A stretch of 64,000 bases of DNA from Cupriavidus necator A5-1. GTDB taxonomy: Bacteria > Pseudomonadota > Gammaproteobacteria > Burkholderiales > Burkholderiaceae. A program made the translations under genes and the position numbers. The number at the start of each line of letters is the position of its first letter. Within the stretch, counting starts at the first letter, position 1. The stretch covers positions 1-64,000 of the forward strand of contig NZ_JQLI01000001.1 of NCBI RefSeq assembly GCF_000744095.1. The letters are read 5' to 3'. Below are positions 26,090-34,122 of the stretch, one piece after another. Under the pieces are notes generated by a model that was not told where the DNA came from, ran no database searches, and worked only from the letters and a program-made list of their open reading frames with translations.

Positions 26090-27178
26090 GTGTTTGAGAA
26101 GGCAGTGGAACTGTGGGAACAGCTGCAGCACTGGAGAGCTCGGCAGGCGATTGGCGTGGATGCGCGGATCGACTTTTACAACCAGATGTCCCTGATGCTG
26201 AAGATGGGCCTACAGATCCTAACGGCCCTGGACCGACTCTACGTCATCGAGTCAAGCGAAGGCCGTCGCCCAAGCAGGCCGGCAGCTTTGATGCTGGCAG
26301 ACATCATGCACTCGATCCGGGAGGGAAAGTCACTAGGCGAGGCACTGGAGAGATGGGGCTCGCCTCAAGAAGTAGCGCTGGTCAAGGCTGGCGAGGAGGC
26401 CGGCAACCTCGAGGACCAGCTCGCTGTGGTGGCCGACATGTTGGCGGCAAAAGGCGAGATGGTTGGGACCGTTCTCAGCGCGACGGGATATCCAGTGGTC
26501 GTAATCGGCTCGGCCTTCGGGATGCTCTACATGATATCGACTGTAGTGGTGCCAAAGTTGTCCAAGCTTACGCCACCTGACCGCTGGGATGGCGCTGCGA
26601 GGCTCCTCAACCAGGTAGCGAGCATGGTGAACAACTACTGGGCGTTGGTGTTCCTCATTCCTGTGATTTTGGGGGTAATCGCCTGGTCGATTCCAAACTT
26701 GAGCAAGGCGGAGATCCGAGTCTACCTAGACAGGATCCCGCCATGGTCCTTCTACCGTGCGCTGCATGGCTCTGGATTTCTCGTGAACATGTCGGTGATG
26801 CTGAAAGCCGGTATCCAGATGAGTGAAGCGTTGCTACTCCTCTCGGAGGAGGGGGGGCCATGGCTGCGGACCCGAGTTAGGGCCATCTTGCACGGGATCA
26901 ATCAAGGGAAGACATTAGGGGAGGCCATGCATGCAGCCGGGTATGAGTTCCCGGATCCTCGCGCTGTCCACATCCTTCGGGCGGTTTCCGATGTCGACGG
27001 TTTCGAGGAAAGCATGGCGCTGTTCGCCTCATCATGGATGAAGCGATCACTGGAGGCCGTACGAGTGATTGGCCGCTATCTGCTGGCGCTCGGCATCTTG
27101 TCTGCCGGCGGCTTGCTGCTGGTGATGGTGTTCGGGATCTTCGGGTTGATCCAGAGCTCGATGGGAACTTTGGGCTAA
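26090..27178 (+). CDS. pilR: PilR type IVb pilus inner-membrane platform protein
   Basis: A 362-residue GspF/PilC-family protein that forms the membrane platform above the PilQ ATPase. GTG 26090 is preceded by AAGGAG. Two homologous cytoplasmic domains (FYNQMSLMLKMGLQILTALDRL and FLVNMSVMLKAGIQMSEALLLL) each have the KxG-type signature. Three membrane segments are visible, around residues 125-150, 185-205 and 330-355. Intact. Confidence 0.88.
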   Translation: MFEKAVELWEQLQHWRARQAIGVDARIDFYNQMSLMLKMGLQILTALDRLYVIESSEGRRPSRPAALMLADIMHSIREGKSLGEALERWGSPQEVALVKAGEEAGNLEDQLAVVADMLAAKGEMVGTVLSATGYPVVVIGSAFGMLYMISTVVVPKLSKLTPPDRWDGAARLLNQVASMVNNYWALVFLIPVILGVIAWSIPNLSKAEIRVYLDRIPPWSFYRALHGSGFLVNMSVMLKAGIQMSEALLLLSEEGGPWLRTRVRAILHGINQGKTLGEAMHAAGYEFPDPRAVHILRAVSDVDGFEESMALFASSWMKRSLEAVRVIGRYLLALGILSAGGLLLVMVFGIFGLIQSSMGTLG

Positions 27179-27192
27179 TCGCATCTAATGCG

Positions 27193-27221
27193 GAGCATAA
27201 TACTAACACAAAAGATATAAT
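27193..27221 (+). promoter_or_regulatory. Putative promoter for the major pilin
   Basis: TATAAT at 27216-27221 lies 46 bases before the pilS start, in the only AT-rich gap of the operon (27179-27266). The -35 region is not convincing. An extra promoter before the abundant major pilin would be sensible. Confidence 0.4.
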
Positions 27222-27266
27222 TAAGTGCCGCGGCCAGCGCGGGAACATTACTTAGAGAGGAATGCA

Positions 27267-27824
27267 ATGAAATCGAAGATCCGTGGCCATTTGAAGACCA
27301 GTGCGCACGCTACCCAAGGTGGCTTCACCCTGATCGAATTGATGGTTGTTATCTCCATCGCGGTGATCATCTACGCCCTGGCCGGTAGCCTGAGCAATAC
27401 GGCGATCACCAAAGGTTCGGCACTGGAGGAATCGACCAATATCCAAAACCTTTTCGCTTCCCTGCGTGATATCCGCTCGTCTCAGGGCTACCCGGCTTCT
27501 GCAAACCTGGTACAGGCGCTGCAGGATCAGAACACCATCCCTTCGAACGTCACGATCACCGGTGGCGTCCTGAAGAATACCTATGGCGGGAACTACACGC
27601 TCACGACGATCGACAGCGGCGGGACCGTGACGATCGCCTCATCGAACATTCCCAACGCTGAGTGCCGCAAGCTCGTGACTGGTGTGAAGAAGAGCATCCC
27701 CCGCTCGGTCGGGGTCGGCGCTACGGCGACGATCGACATGGCGACAGTTACCACCGCTACGGCCACTACGCTCTGTGGTACCGCCACCCGTGTAACGCTG
27801 ATCTGGTCGTCGGCGGACGTCTAA
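27267..27824 (+). CDS. pilS: PilS type IVb major prepilin
   Basis: A 185-residue prepilin; ATG 27267 follows AGAGAGG. The 18- to 20-residue basic leader ends in HATQGG, then FTLIELMVVISIAVIIYALAG, the class III signal and membrane-helix assembly motif with Glu at position +5. The Gly/Phe junction is cut by a prepilin peptidase, none of which is encoded in this operon. The body has SALEESTNIQNLFASLRDIRS and SQGYPASANLVQALQDQNTI like R64 PilS. Two Cys (near the C-terminus) could form the pilin disulfide loop. Confidence 0.9.
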   Translation: MKSKIRGHLKTSAHATQGGFTLIELMVVISIAVIIYALAGSLSNTAITKGSALEESTNIQNLFASLRDIRSSQGYPASANLVQALQDQNTIPSNVTITGGVLKNTYGGNYTLTTIDSGGTVTIASSNIPNAECRKLVTGVKKSIPRSVGVGATATIDMATVTTATATTLCGTATRVTLIWSSADV

Positions 27825-27897
27825 GGCCCATGCCTCTTTGCCGGCCGTGCCTCTAAGGTGTTCGCGTCCGGCTTCAGCTATCGACAGGAACGACGAC

Positions 27898-28866
27898 ATG
27901 AGACTTGGGGACCTGACCTTCCTTGATCTGTACCTGCATCCGCAGGTCGCGCTGCTTAAGAATCTGACTAGTTCAAGTCAGCTGGTGGACGTTGCCCCGC
28001 CCGAGCTCAAGGCGCAGCTCGATGAGATTCGTGGTCGTTGCCAGGCCACGTATAGTGAGACCCAGGTCCCTGAGTTCAGCATCGTTGAAGATAACCGGCT
28101 CTATCGGGTAACAGCGCAGGAAGACCATGCTGGTGCGGTGCTCTTCGTGCTCCGGCAGTTCCAGCGCGCGCTCAAGCCATTCCGGGATCTGGGGTTACCG
28201 CGGCACGTAGGCCTGAATCTGCTTTCCAGCAATCTGAAGGGTTTGATCTTGTTCGCCGGCGAGCCGGGAGTAGGGAAGTCCACCTCTCTGTTCAGCACCG
28301 TCGTCCAGCGCCTGCATATGAACGGCGGAGTCGCTGTAACCGTGGAGGATCCGATCGAGCAGCAACTGTCCGGTGCCCACGGGGGCGGGTATATGTTCCA
28401 GTTCCCAGCCAGTCGGCTCACCGGCGGCTATCGGGAGCCGCTGTTGCGGGCATTGCGAATGCAGGCCGACATGGTCGTGGTTGGCGAGATCCGTGATAGT
28501 GCCGCCGCATCAGAGGTTGTCCGAGCATCGGCCAGCGGCCAGCTTACGTTCGGGACGATCCACGCCGGATCGGCCTCCCAGGCGCTTGAGAAACTTGCGA
28601 TCCTCGCCGCCTCGGGCGAGGGAGGTACTAGTAGCGAGAGCATGCGATACATGCTGTCGCTTGGCGTGTCTATGGTGATCTGGCAGACCATGCTGATTCT
28701 TCCCAATGGTGGGCGCCAGCTGTCGGTCCGGGCGCTGTCGTGTATCGGTGAGGATGGCCTGGCGATTCGCAGCAAGATTCGGGACAACAAGCTCCAGACC
28801 CTCGAAAACGATATCGAGCACCAGGCCCGCCGCGGCGCAACCAATCAGGTACTCAAGACAGCATGA
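27898..28866 (+). CDS. PilT-like ATPase, probable pilus retraction motor
   Basis: A 322-residue ATPase lacking the zinc site of assembly ATPases. Walker A GEPGVGKSTS, Asp box VEDPIEQQL, Walker B ADMVVVGEIRD and His box GTIHAGSASQAL place it in the PilT/PilU/VirB11 superfamily. It sits where R64 has pilT (transglycosylase) and pilU (prepilin peptidase), so it is not an orthologue of either despite the position. By size and motifs it is best read as a retraction motor. ATG 27898 follows AGGAACG; it overlaps pilV by four bases. Confidence 0.8.
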   Translation: MRLGDLTFLDLYLHPQVALLKNLTSSSQLVDVAPPELKAQLDEIRGRCQATYSETQVPEFSIVEDNRLYRVTAQEDHAGAVLFVLRQFQRALKPFRDLGLPRHVGLNLLSSNLKGLILFAGEPGVGKSTSLFSTVVQRLHMNGGVAVTVEDPIEQQLSGAHGGGYMFQFPASRLTGGYREPLLRALRMQADMVVVGEIRDSAAASEVVRASASGQLTFGTIHAGSASQALEKLAILAASGEGGTSSESMRYMLSLGVSMVIWQTMLILPNGGRQLSVRALSCIGEDGLAIRSKIRDNKLQTLENDIEHQARRGATNQVLKTA

Positions 28867-30197
28867 TCAACAAGAGGAACCGGCGTGGTCGACGCCGCGC
28901 GAGAGGCTTCACGCTGATCGAGATGACCGTCACATTGACGATCATCGTTTCCGTACTCGGCATGATGTGGCCGATGCTGGGTGATTACGCTGATGAGCTG
29001 GTAAACCGCAGCGCGGCGGATCAGCAGCTACTGGTGGCAAAGGGGGCTCGCAAATACCTCGATGACAACATCGGGACGGTGACGGCCGGGCTTAGCGGCA
29101 CGACGCCAACATCCATCCCGTTTGCGACGATCCAGAACGCGGGCTACATTCCAGCGGGGGTGAGCGCGACCACACCGTATGGTCAAACCTTCAACATCGT
29201 CGTGCGCAGACCTAGCGCAACTGCAACCAAGTTTGAGGCGCTTGTCGTTACTTCTGGTGGGTCGTCCATCAGCCCCAAGAATGCACAGCGGATCGCTCGC
29301 ATGCAGAGAGGCGTCGGTGGCTACATCGCTCCAAGCAACACCAACTTGATCAAGGCACCTGACGGGCAATGGAACTCGCTGGCCAGCGATTTTGGCGTTG
29401 CTCCTGGCGCTGGCCACATTGCGACCGCGCTCTTTTCATCTGACGGCGACGGGAGCGGCGACTATCTGTGGCGGAACGCCGTACCTGGTCGTCCAGAGTT
29501 GAATCGCATGAACACCGCGATCGACATGAACAACCAGGACATGAACAACGCCAAGACGGTTACAGCGACTACAGTTCAGACCCAGGACGTGAATGCTACC
29601 CGGGCGACGATTTCCAATCGGATGACGACGCAAGATGCGGTGGTCAACAGGGACAACTATCTCTATGCTGCGGCCGTGCCCGGCACGGCCTGTAGCCAAG
29701 AAGCGTCGGTGCGCCGGAACCAGAACACGTGGGCTAGCTTGGTGGTATGCGGCTATGGTAAGTGGCAACCGGTCGGCAACGCTTTAGAGGGGATCTATGA
29801 CGGCGCACCGTGCTCGCTTGCTGATCAGGTGATGAGTGATGTGAACAGTCGCGGCTATATCTGCCGCGGCGGTTTCTGGAGGCTCTTTCGCAATGCCTTT
29901 GGGAATATGACCATCAATCGCAAATTCGATAACGTTACCGACGGGGTGACGATCGGGAAGGACTACTGTCCGGGCGGAACGGCGTGGGCGCTCTACACGC
30001 CAAAGCAGCAGATGGTGAACGTCACCGGGAACGTGATGCCTCCGATTCAAGGCGTCTACTTCTGGCTGAACGACTACGGAACATATTGGTACGCGCAGGC
30101 AAGTGCCGTGTCTCCGGCCGCCTGGTACTCGGGCAATGATGTGGGTGCGATTGGGGGACAACTGGTAGGCACAGTCACCACTGGTTGCTCGTACTAA
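28863..30197 (+). CDS. pilV: PilV-like minor pilin / tip adhesin
   Basis: A 444-residue prepilin-like protein. The Arg-rich leader ends RARG, then FTLIEMTVTLTIIVSVLGMMW. The middle has PTSIPFATIQNAGYIPAGVS and MNTAIDMNNQDMNNAKTVTA repeats typical of PilV shafts. The C-terminal about 200 residues, with paired cysteines (ACSQEA, VVCGYG, PCSLADQ, YICRGG, DYCPGG, GCSY), would be the receptor-binding tip. R64 varies this end with a shufflon; no inverted cassettes or rci recombinase follow here, so this tip appears fixed. Confidence 0.85.
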   Translation: MINKRNRRGRRRARGFTLIEMTVTLTIIVSVLGMMWPMLGDYADELVNRSAADQQLLVAKGARKYLDDNIGTVTAGLSGTTPTSIPFATIQNAGYIPAGVSATTPYGQTFNIVVRRPSATATKFEALVVTSGGSSISPKNAQRIARMQRGVGGYIAPSNTNLIKAPDGQWNSLASDFGVAPGAGHIATALFSSDGDGSGDYLWRNAVPGRPELNRMNTAIDMNNQDMNNAKTVTATTVQTQDVNATRATISNRMTTQDAVVNRDNYLYAAAVPGTACSQEASVRRNQNTWASLVVCGYGKWQPVGNALEGIYDGAPCSLADQVMSDVNSRGYICRGGFWRLFRNAFGNMTINRKFDNVTDGVTIGKDYCPGGTAWALYTPKQQMVNVTGNVMPPIQGVYFWLNDYGTYWYAQASAVSPAAWYSGNDVGAIGGQLVGTVTTGCSY

Positions 30198-30217
30198 GAA
30201 AAATAGGAGGGATATCT

Positions 30218-30709
30218 GTGCGAGATGCATTCCGGATGCTGGCAGTGGCTATTGCCGCGGGCTATACGTGGACGCCAAGCGCCTCGGCCGAGCTGATCCA
30301 GTTGCCGGCGCCACCGATGACAGTAGCTACCTGTCGCGCGGACCAGCATTGGGAACGGCGGCCCAACGGCATGCCCTGGTGCGTTATTAACCAGCCACCA
30401 CCGCCGCCACCACCCCCACCGCCGCCGCCTCCTCCGCCGTGCCTGTATCAGGCTAATGTCTTTGGAATCTATATCGGGGATATGGGTAGTTGTTCAGCAG
30501 ATGGCGGCTGTGAGGGCAAGGGATACGTAATTTTCTACGGCGGCGTCGTTGCTTCCGAAATGTGGGTTGGCTATATGGATTGGACTGAGCTTAACGCTCG
30601 AGCCAATGCCGCCATCGCAGGAAGTGGATATCGGATGGGCGCATACATAACCGGCCAGTTGAGTAATGGCAACAACATGGGAAGCGCCTCATACGAAGTC
30701 TGTAGGTAA
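30218..30709 (+). CDS. Secreted protein with polyproline tract, 163 aa
   Basis: Unrecognised. GTG 30218 has a strong AGGAGG site upstream. A signal peptide (FRMLAVAIAAGYTWTPSASA) leads to an N-terminal segment with two Cys (VATCRADQHW, MPWCVIN), a run of about 15 prolines encoded by mixed CCN codons, and a C-terminal domain with paired Cys (CLYQANVFGIYIGDMGSC, DGGCEGKGYVIFYGG, YEVCR). The W-x-x-x-P-N-G-M-P-W-C motif resembles cysteine-stabilised extracellular domains. As last gene of the pil operon it may be a pilus-associated accessory or tip protein. Confidence 0.65.
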   Translation: MRDAFRMLAVAIAAGYTWTPSASAELIQLPAPPMTVATCRADQHWERRPNGMPWCVINQPPPPPPPPPPPPPPPCLYQANVFGIYIGDMGSCSADGGCEGKGYVIFYGGVVASEMWVGYMDWTELNARANAAIAGSGYRMGAYITGQLSNGNNMGSASYEVCR

Positions 30710-30735
30710 TATTTTCAGACTGCCCTAATGAGCAA

Positions 30736-30753
30736 GGCCCGCTAGCGCGGGCC
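30736..30753 (+). terminator. Hairpin terminator after the pil operon
   Basis: GGCCCGC-TAGC-GCGGGCC is a perfect 7-base-pair stem with a 4-base loop, 27 bases after the last pil-operon stop, followed by CTGTTCT. The T-run is weak. It lies between convergent genes and could act on both strands. Confidence 0.65.
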
Positions 30754-30789
30754 CTGTTCTATCTGGCGTCGAACTTAGGATCGGCTAGA

Positions 30790-31809
30790 TCAGAACGCCT
30801 TGAAGCTCCACGATTTGCTGATCGCAACACCGTTGCGAGCGCCTGCGAAGGTAGCCGTGTACGCACCAGCAGCCAGGGGAGCGGTGGGCAGCATGAAAAC
30901 GACGCCCGCGTACAGGTTCGAGTCAGAAATCGCGCCGGACATAGAGCCAGACTGCGCCGCCGATGGCACCAGAACGCGTACAGGCACCGAGGCACCGCCC
31001 GGCCCGGTAAGCGTGAAGGCGCTCACCGTCAGCACATCGCTCGCGTTGGGCGCGCCCACACGGAACATGATCGGCGTGCCTGCCGAGGCCAGGTCGGGTG
31101 CCGGATTCGGCGACTCACTTGCTGGCGTGAAGGAGCCCACAACGGTATCGTTGTCGAGCGGGTAGTAGGCTACTGCGTTTGCCGGCAGTTGCTGGCCGCC
31201 CCATTGCGGCAGACCATACCCGCTGCCATTCGCACCGGTGACAACGCCAAAGTTGATCACGCAGAGGTTGTCATGGAATGCGATACCAACAGTCTCCTGA
31301 CCGCTCGTTGCACCTTGCAGGTGATAAACCGAATGCAGGAAGGCCTGTGCGCACTCGGCGCCGCTCAGGTATCCCGCTTTGCCCAGCTCCTGGCCGATCC
31401 ACTGGTTCTTGCTACCGCCGGCGGCGACAACCTGGTCGTAGGGATTGGCGCCGGTAAAGCCCGTCAAACCCTGCGTTTCAAGGTGGGAGGTGGTGTTGTT
31501 GGCCTTCGCGTAGTTGAGATGGTTCTCTGCCGCGAGATCCAGCACAGCATCTTGCTTGAGCATGCCAACGCCCATTTTCTGGCGGAGCGTGTTCAGGGCA
31601 TCGAAGGCGGAGAGTCGCTGATCTGCGGCGCCATAGGTTGGCGTCGGAACGCTGGTCGCGGGCGGGACGGACGTCGGAGCCTGGGGTGTGGTCGGAGTGT
31701 TCGGCGCGGTCGGAGTGGTCCCAGGGCTGTCCCCGCCGTCACCACCGCCGCCACCACATGCCGCGAGGAGGGCGGAGAGGGCAGCCACTGCGACAAGACT
31801 CTTCTTCAT
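30790..31809 (-). CDS. CAP-domain (SCP/PR-1-like) lipoprotein
   Basis: A 339-residue lipoprotein: MKKSLVAVAALSALLAAC lipobox with Cys18, then Gly-rich and Thr/Pro-rich linkers (residues 19-60). The CAP-like domain follows (FDALNTLRQKMGVGMLKQD, LDLAAENHLNYAKANNTTSH with the His, NPYDQVVAAGG, HLQGATSGQETVGIAFHDN), then a C-terminal beta domain of about 130 residues (AYYPLDNDTVVGSF onward, ending SWSFKAF). CAP proteins are extracellular and bind lipids or peptidoglycan-linked ligands. Convergent with the pil operon; not part of known transfer systems. Confidence 0.8.
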   Translation of the reverse strand: MKKSLVAVAALSALLAACGGGGGDGGDSPGTTPTAPNTPTTPQAPTSVPPATSVPTPTYGAADQRLSAFDALNTLRQKMGVGMLKQDAVLDLAAENHLNYAKANNTTSHLETQGLTGFTGANPYDQVVAAGGSKNQWIGQELGKAGYLSGAECAQAFLHSVYHLQGATSGQETVGIAFHDNLCVINFGVVTGANGSGYGLPQWGGQQLPANAVAYYPLDNDTVVGSFTPASESPNPAPDLASAGTPIMFRVGAPNASDVLTVSAFTLTGPGGASVPVRVLVPSAAQSGSMSGAISDSNLYAGVVFMLPTAPLAAGAYTATFAGARNGVAISKSWSFKAF

Positions 31810-32015
31810 GATTTTTCCTTGTTGTTGGGGGGGTCAGTAAGATCAGAATATCGATCCACAAGTGACCCACGCAAATTTCTTCTTACCCTGATACGGCAAA
31901 GGAGCCTCCTTCGGGGCGCACGAGAGGATGCCTGTTATGTCGGCAATCGCGAACCAAACTTTAGTCGGAGGGAAGGCAAAGGCGCCGCGACCGAGCGTGC
32001 GGTGGACTGCCAATG

Positions 32016-32040
32016 AAAAGGCCCTCTGCGAAGAGGGCCG
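32016..32040 (-). terminator. Rho-independent terminator, minus strand
   Basis: Read on the minus strand, GGCCCTCTTCGCAGAGGGCC forms a strong hairpin followed by TTTT (32019-32016). It ends transcription of the two-gene unit at 33832-32061 and separates it from the CAP lipoprotein gene, whose own promoter must lie in the 31810-32010 gap. Confidence 0.8.
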
Positions 32041-32060
32041 GGACTAGATCTGCGGACTTC

Positions 32061-32939
32061 TCAAACCTCGACTGGGATGTGGGGTGCGTCCAGGATGAAA
32101 GGTGATTCGATCAGGGCAGGATCGTAGCGGAACGAGCAGACGCTGCGTTCGATCTTGGAATCAAAGATTCGCGCCGTGTGGGTGAGGACCCGCAGATCGG
32201 GAATCAGTTTGAAGATCCGGTGCGCGATGAAGGGGTAGTCCCGCACTAGCAGGTTGCAGTACCGGGTGCCCCAGGGCTTATATTCGGCGACCACCACAGG
32301 CCCATCGTAGCCGGCCTCGTCGAGCCACTTGACCAGGTAGGGATGCAGATAGGCCAGGACATCCTTGGGCGCATCGCCTAGTTCCAGCACCCGCAGCTGC
32401 GTGAGATCGAGCGGCTTGATCCGGGCCCAACTGCGCATGACGTCCCAGGTGCCAATGCGGGTATCACTGTTCAGCTCATTGCCGCCCCGCTTGGCAATCC
32501 TGGTGGCGCGGATGTCCGCCTCCTTCTGCTGTCCCTCTTCGATATCCATGATCCGATACTGAAAATGGGCGACGTGCAAGGACATCTGCCGACTGCTCGC
32601 GTACAGATTCGCATCCATCTGGATGTTCAGACGGTTCTTGGCTGGTACGGCCGTCAAGACGTTGCGAGCGCGGTAGCGCGCGACATTCGCGGTCGGGTCG
32701 GCGTCGTCGAGCTCGACCTGGTCGTCCAACAGGGGTACCGACGCGTGCTTTAGCGAGACGCCGCGGATCTTCTTGTCTTCCGGCGCGAAACTTGTCATCA
32801 CCAAGCGCACACAGCCGAACCGCGCAAGGTGCGGAGCCTCTTCCCTCGTGCTAGTGCCACGAGCTGTGCCAATTGCGGCGGCGGCTTGAACTGCAGCAGC
32901 ACGCTCCGCTTGAGCGCGGCGGGTCTCGGTGGTATCCAT
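32061..32939 (-). CDS. Hypothetical protein, 292 aa
   Basis: Unrecognised soluble protein. After an Ala/Arg-rich N-terminal helix (RRAQAERAAAVQAAAAIG) it has LARFGCVRLVMTSFAPEDKK, SLHVAHFQYRIMDIEEGQQK, YLHPYLVKWLDEAGYDGPVVV and a C-terminus rich in aromatic and basic residues. No membrane segment, signal or known catalytic motif. It is the second gene of a minus-strand pair with its own terminator, which suggests independent regulation within the plasmid backbone. Confidence 0.7.
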   Translation of the reverse strand: MDTTETRRAQAERAAAVQAAAAIGTARGTSTREEAPHLARFGCVRLVMTSFAPEDKKIRGVSLKHASVPLLDDQVELDDADPTANVARYRARNVLTAVPAKNRLNIQMDANLYASSRQMSLHVAHFQYRIMDIEEGQQKEADIRATRIAKRGGNELNSDTRIGTWDVMRSWARIKPLDLTQLRVLELGDAPKDVLAYLHPYLVKWLDEAGYDGPVVVAEYKPWGTRYCNLLVRDYPFIAHRIFKLIPDLRVLTHTARIFDSKIERSVCSFRYDPALIESPFILDAPHIPVEV

Positions 32940-32977
32940 GAAATTTGGCCTTGGCTATTACGGTTTAATCTGATCGC

Positions 32978-33832
32978 TCAAGCAGCGCGTTTGCCGGTGT
33001 TCCGAGCCCGAGGCTGGGCTGCTGCCCTGCGGACAGGGCGTTGCTCCAGGAAGGCAGGGTCTTCGGGGGGAAAGGCCTTCTCGTCGATGTCCACGCCGCG
33101 CGCCTCCCAGCAGAATCGAGAAAGCTCGTAGAGATCTTCGCGGACCTGTTTATAGTGCGCGAGGCGCCCCCAGGTGTACCCGGCGTCGTCGTCCGGCTCC
33201 AGTAGCTTCGCGATGAGATTGCGCTGCTCCCTCAAGCCAGACTCAGGCGCCATCCAGCGATAGAAGCTCGTCTGGTGTCGGTCAAACATTGCCGTGACGC
33301 GCGTGGCAATGCCAACTCGAATCCGCCCAGCCTTATCCTCCAGCGTGGGGCGGCTGGCAGCTCGCAAATACTCTTTCGCGTGCATGGACGACTCGGCCAA
33401 CGAACTTGCTACCCCGGCCAGGAGTAGAAAATCGCGGTAAATGTAGGCAATAAAATCGTCCATGTGCCAACCTTGCAGGGCGAGCGACATGTGTCGGGGT
33501 TTGGCCTCGTAGCAATAGAGCAACATCTCCATCTCAACGGACGCAATTTCCGACTCTTGATAGCTGATGCTCTGGTTCGGCGTCAAACCCAGCATGAAGA
33601 GGACGGTCTGAGTGTTGAGTCGTTGCAAACCCAGCGTATCGAATTCACCGGATTGCTTGCGCTCAATATTCTCGAGGGCCGCACGGTGAGGCAGGTTGCC
33701 GATTCGCTCGGCAACCTCCTGCTTCGTGAGCGGGCGAAACAACTTCTCGTTGGAACGATAATCGCGTATTAGTCGTTGAATACGCGATAATTGCCCCTCG
33801 TCGCGCTTGGCTTCCGCCTTCTTCTGAGACAT
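32978..33832 (-). CDS. Hypothetical protein, 284 aa, possible regulator
   Basis: Unrecognised. The N-terminal half is basic with an HTH-like pattern (FRPLTKQEVAERIGNLPHRA, then ALENIERKQSGEFDTLGLQR) that recalls Xre-type or plasmid control proteins. The middle is helix-rich with aromatic residues (MDDFIAYIYRDFLLLAGVAS), and the C-terminus ends in an Arg/Ala-rich tail (RRAAAQPRARNTGKRAA). First gene of the minus-strand pair. A DNA-binding role is inference. Confidence 0.6.
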   Translation of the reverse strand: MSQKKAEAKRDEGQLSRIQRLIRDYRSNEKLFRPLTKQEVAERIGNLPHRAALENIERKQSGEFDTLGLQRLNTQTVLFMLGLTPNQSISYQESEIASVEMEMLLYCYEAKPRHMSLALQGWHMDDFIAYIYRDFLLLAGVASSLAESSMHAKEYLRAASRPTLEDKAGRIRVGIATRVTAMFDRHQTSFYRWMAPESGLREQRNLIAKLLEPDDDAGYTWGRLAHYKQVREDLYELSRFCWEARGVDIDEKAFPPEDPAFLEQRPVRRAAAQPRARNTGKRAA

Positions 33833-34122
33833 TTAGTTCCTGAGTGTTGCACGGTTCAACCGCCCGTCAGATACCTTTCCAAGTCCCAAGTCTGCTGGTT
33901 GAGACCTTACCAGGCTGCGTCAAGAGCTGGCCTCGGCCGGTTGAGGCGGCACGCCATCGGACGGACGCGCGAAAACTTAACCCCCCACCAAAGGGGTAGC
34001 GGCGCCATTTTAACCTATTGCGGATGCTCAGTCTAATGCGAAACTTGCCAGTCGCATATGGGTGTCGCCAAGTGCAGAGTATGCAACGACGGGGTGGATG
34101 TAGGTTCCACACTTGTGGGGGG
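33833..34122. other. Intergenic region with minus-strand promoter candidate
   Basis: 290 bases between the broken dnaB gene and the minus-strand pair. Read on the minus strand, TTAGAC (34036-34031) and TTAAAAT (34013-34007) are about 17 bases apart, giving a fair sigma70 promoter with a leader of about 180 bases to the 33832 start. No open frame or family hit is visible in the stretch. Confidence 0.45.

Noticed and set aside
30398..30440. CCN triplet run as a microsatellite or phase-variable repeat
   Set aside because: The codons are mixed (CCA, CCG, CCC, CCT), so slippage is less likely; it is read as a polyproline tract.
28863..30720. Possible shufflon at the PilV 3' end
   Set aside because: No inverted sfx-like repeats and no recombinase gene are visible downstream.
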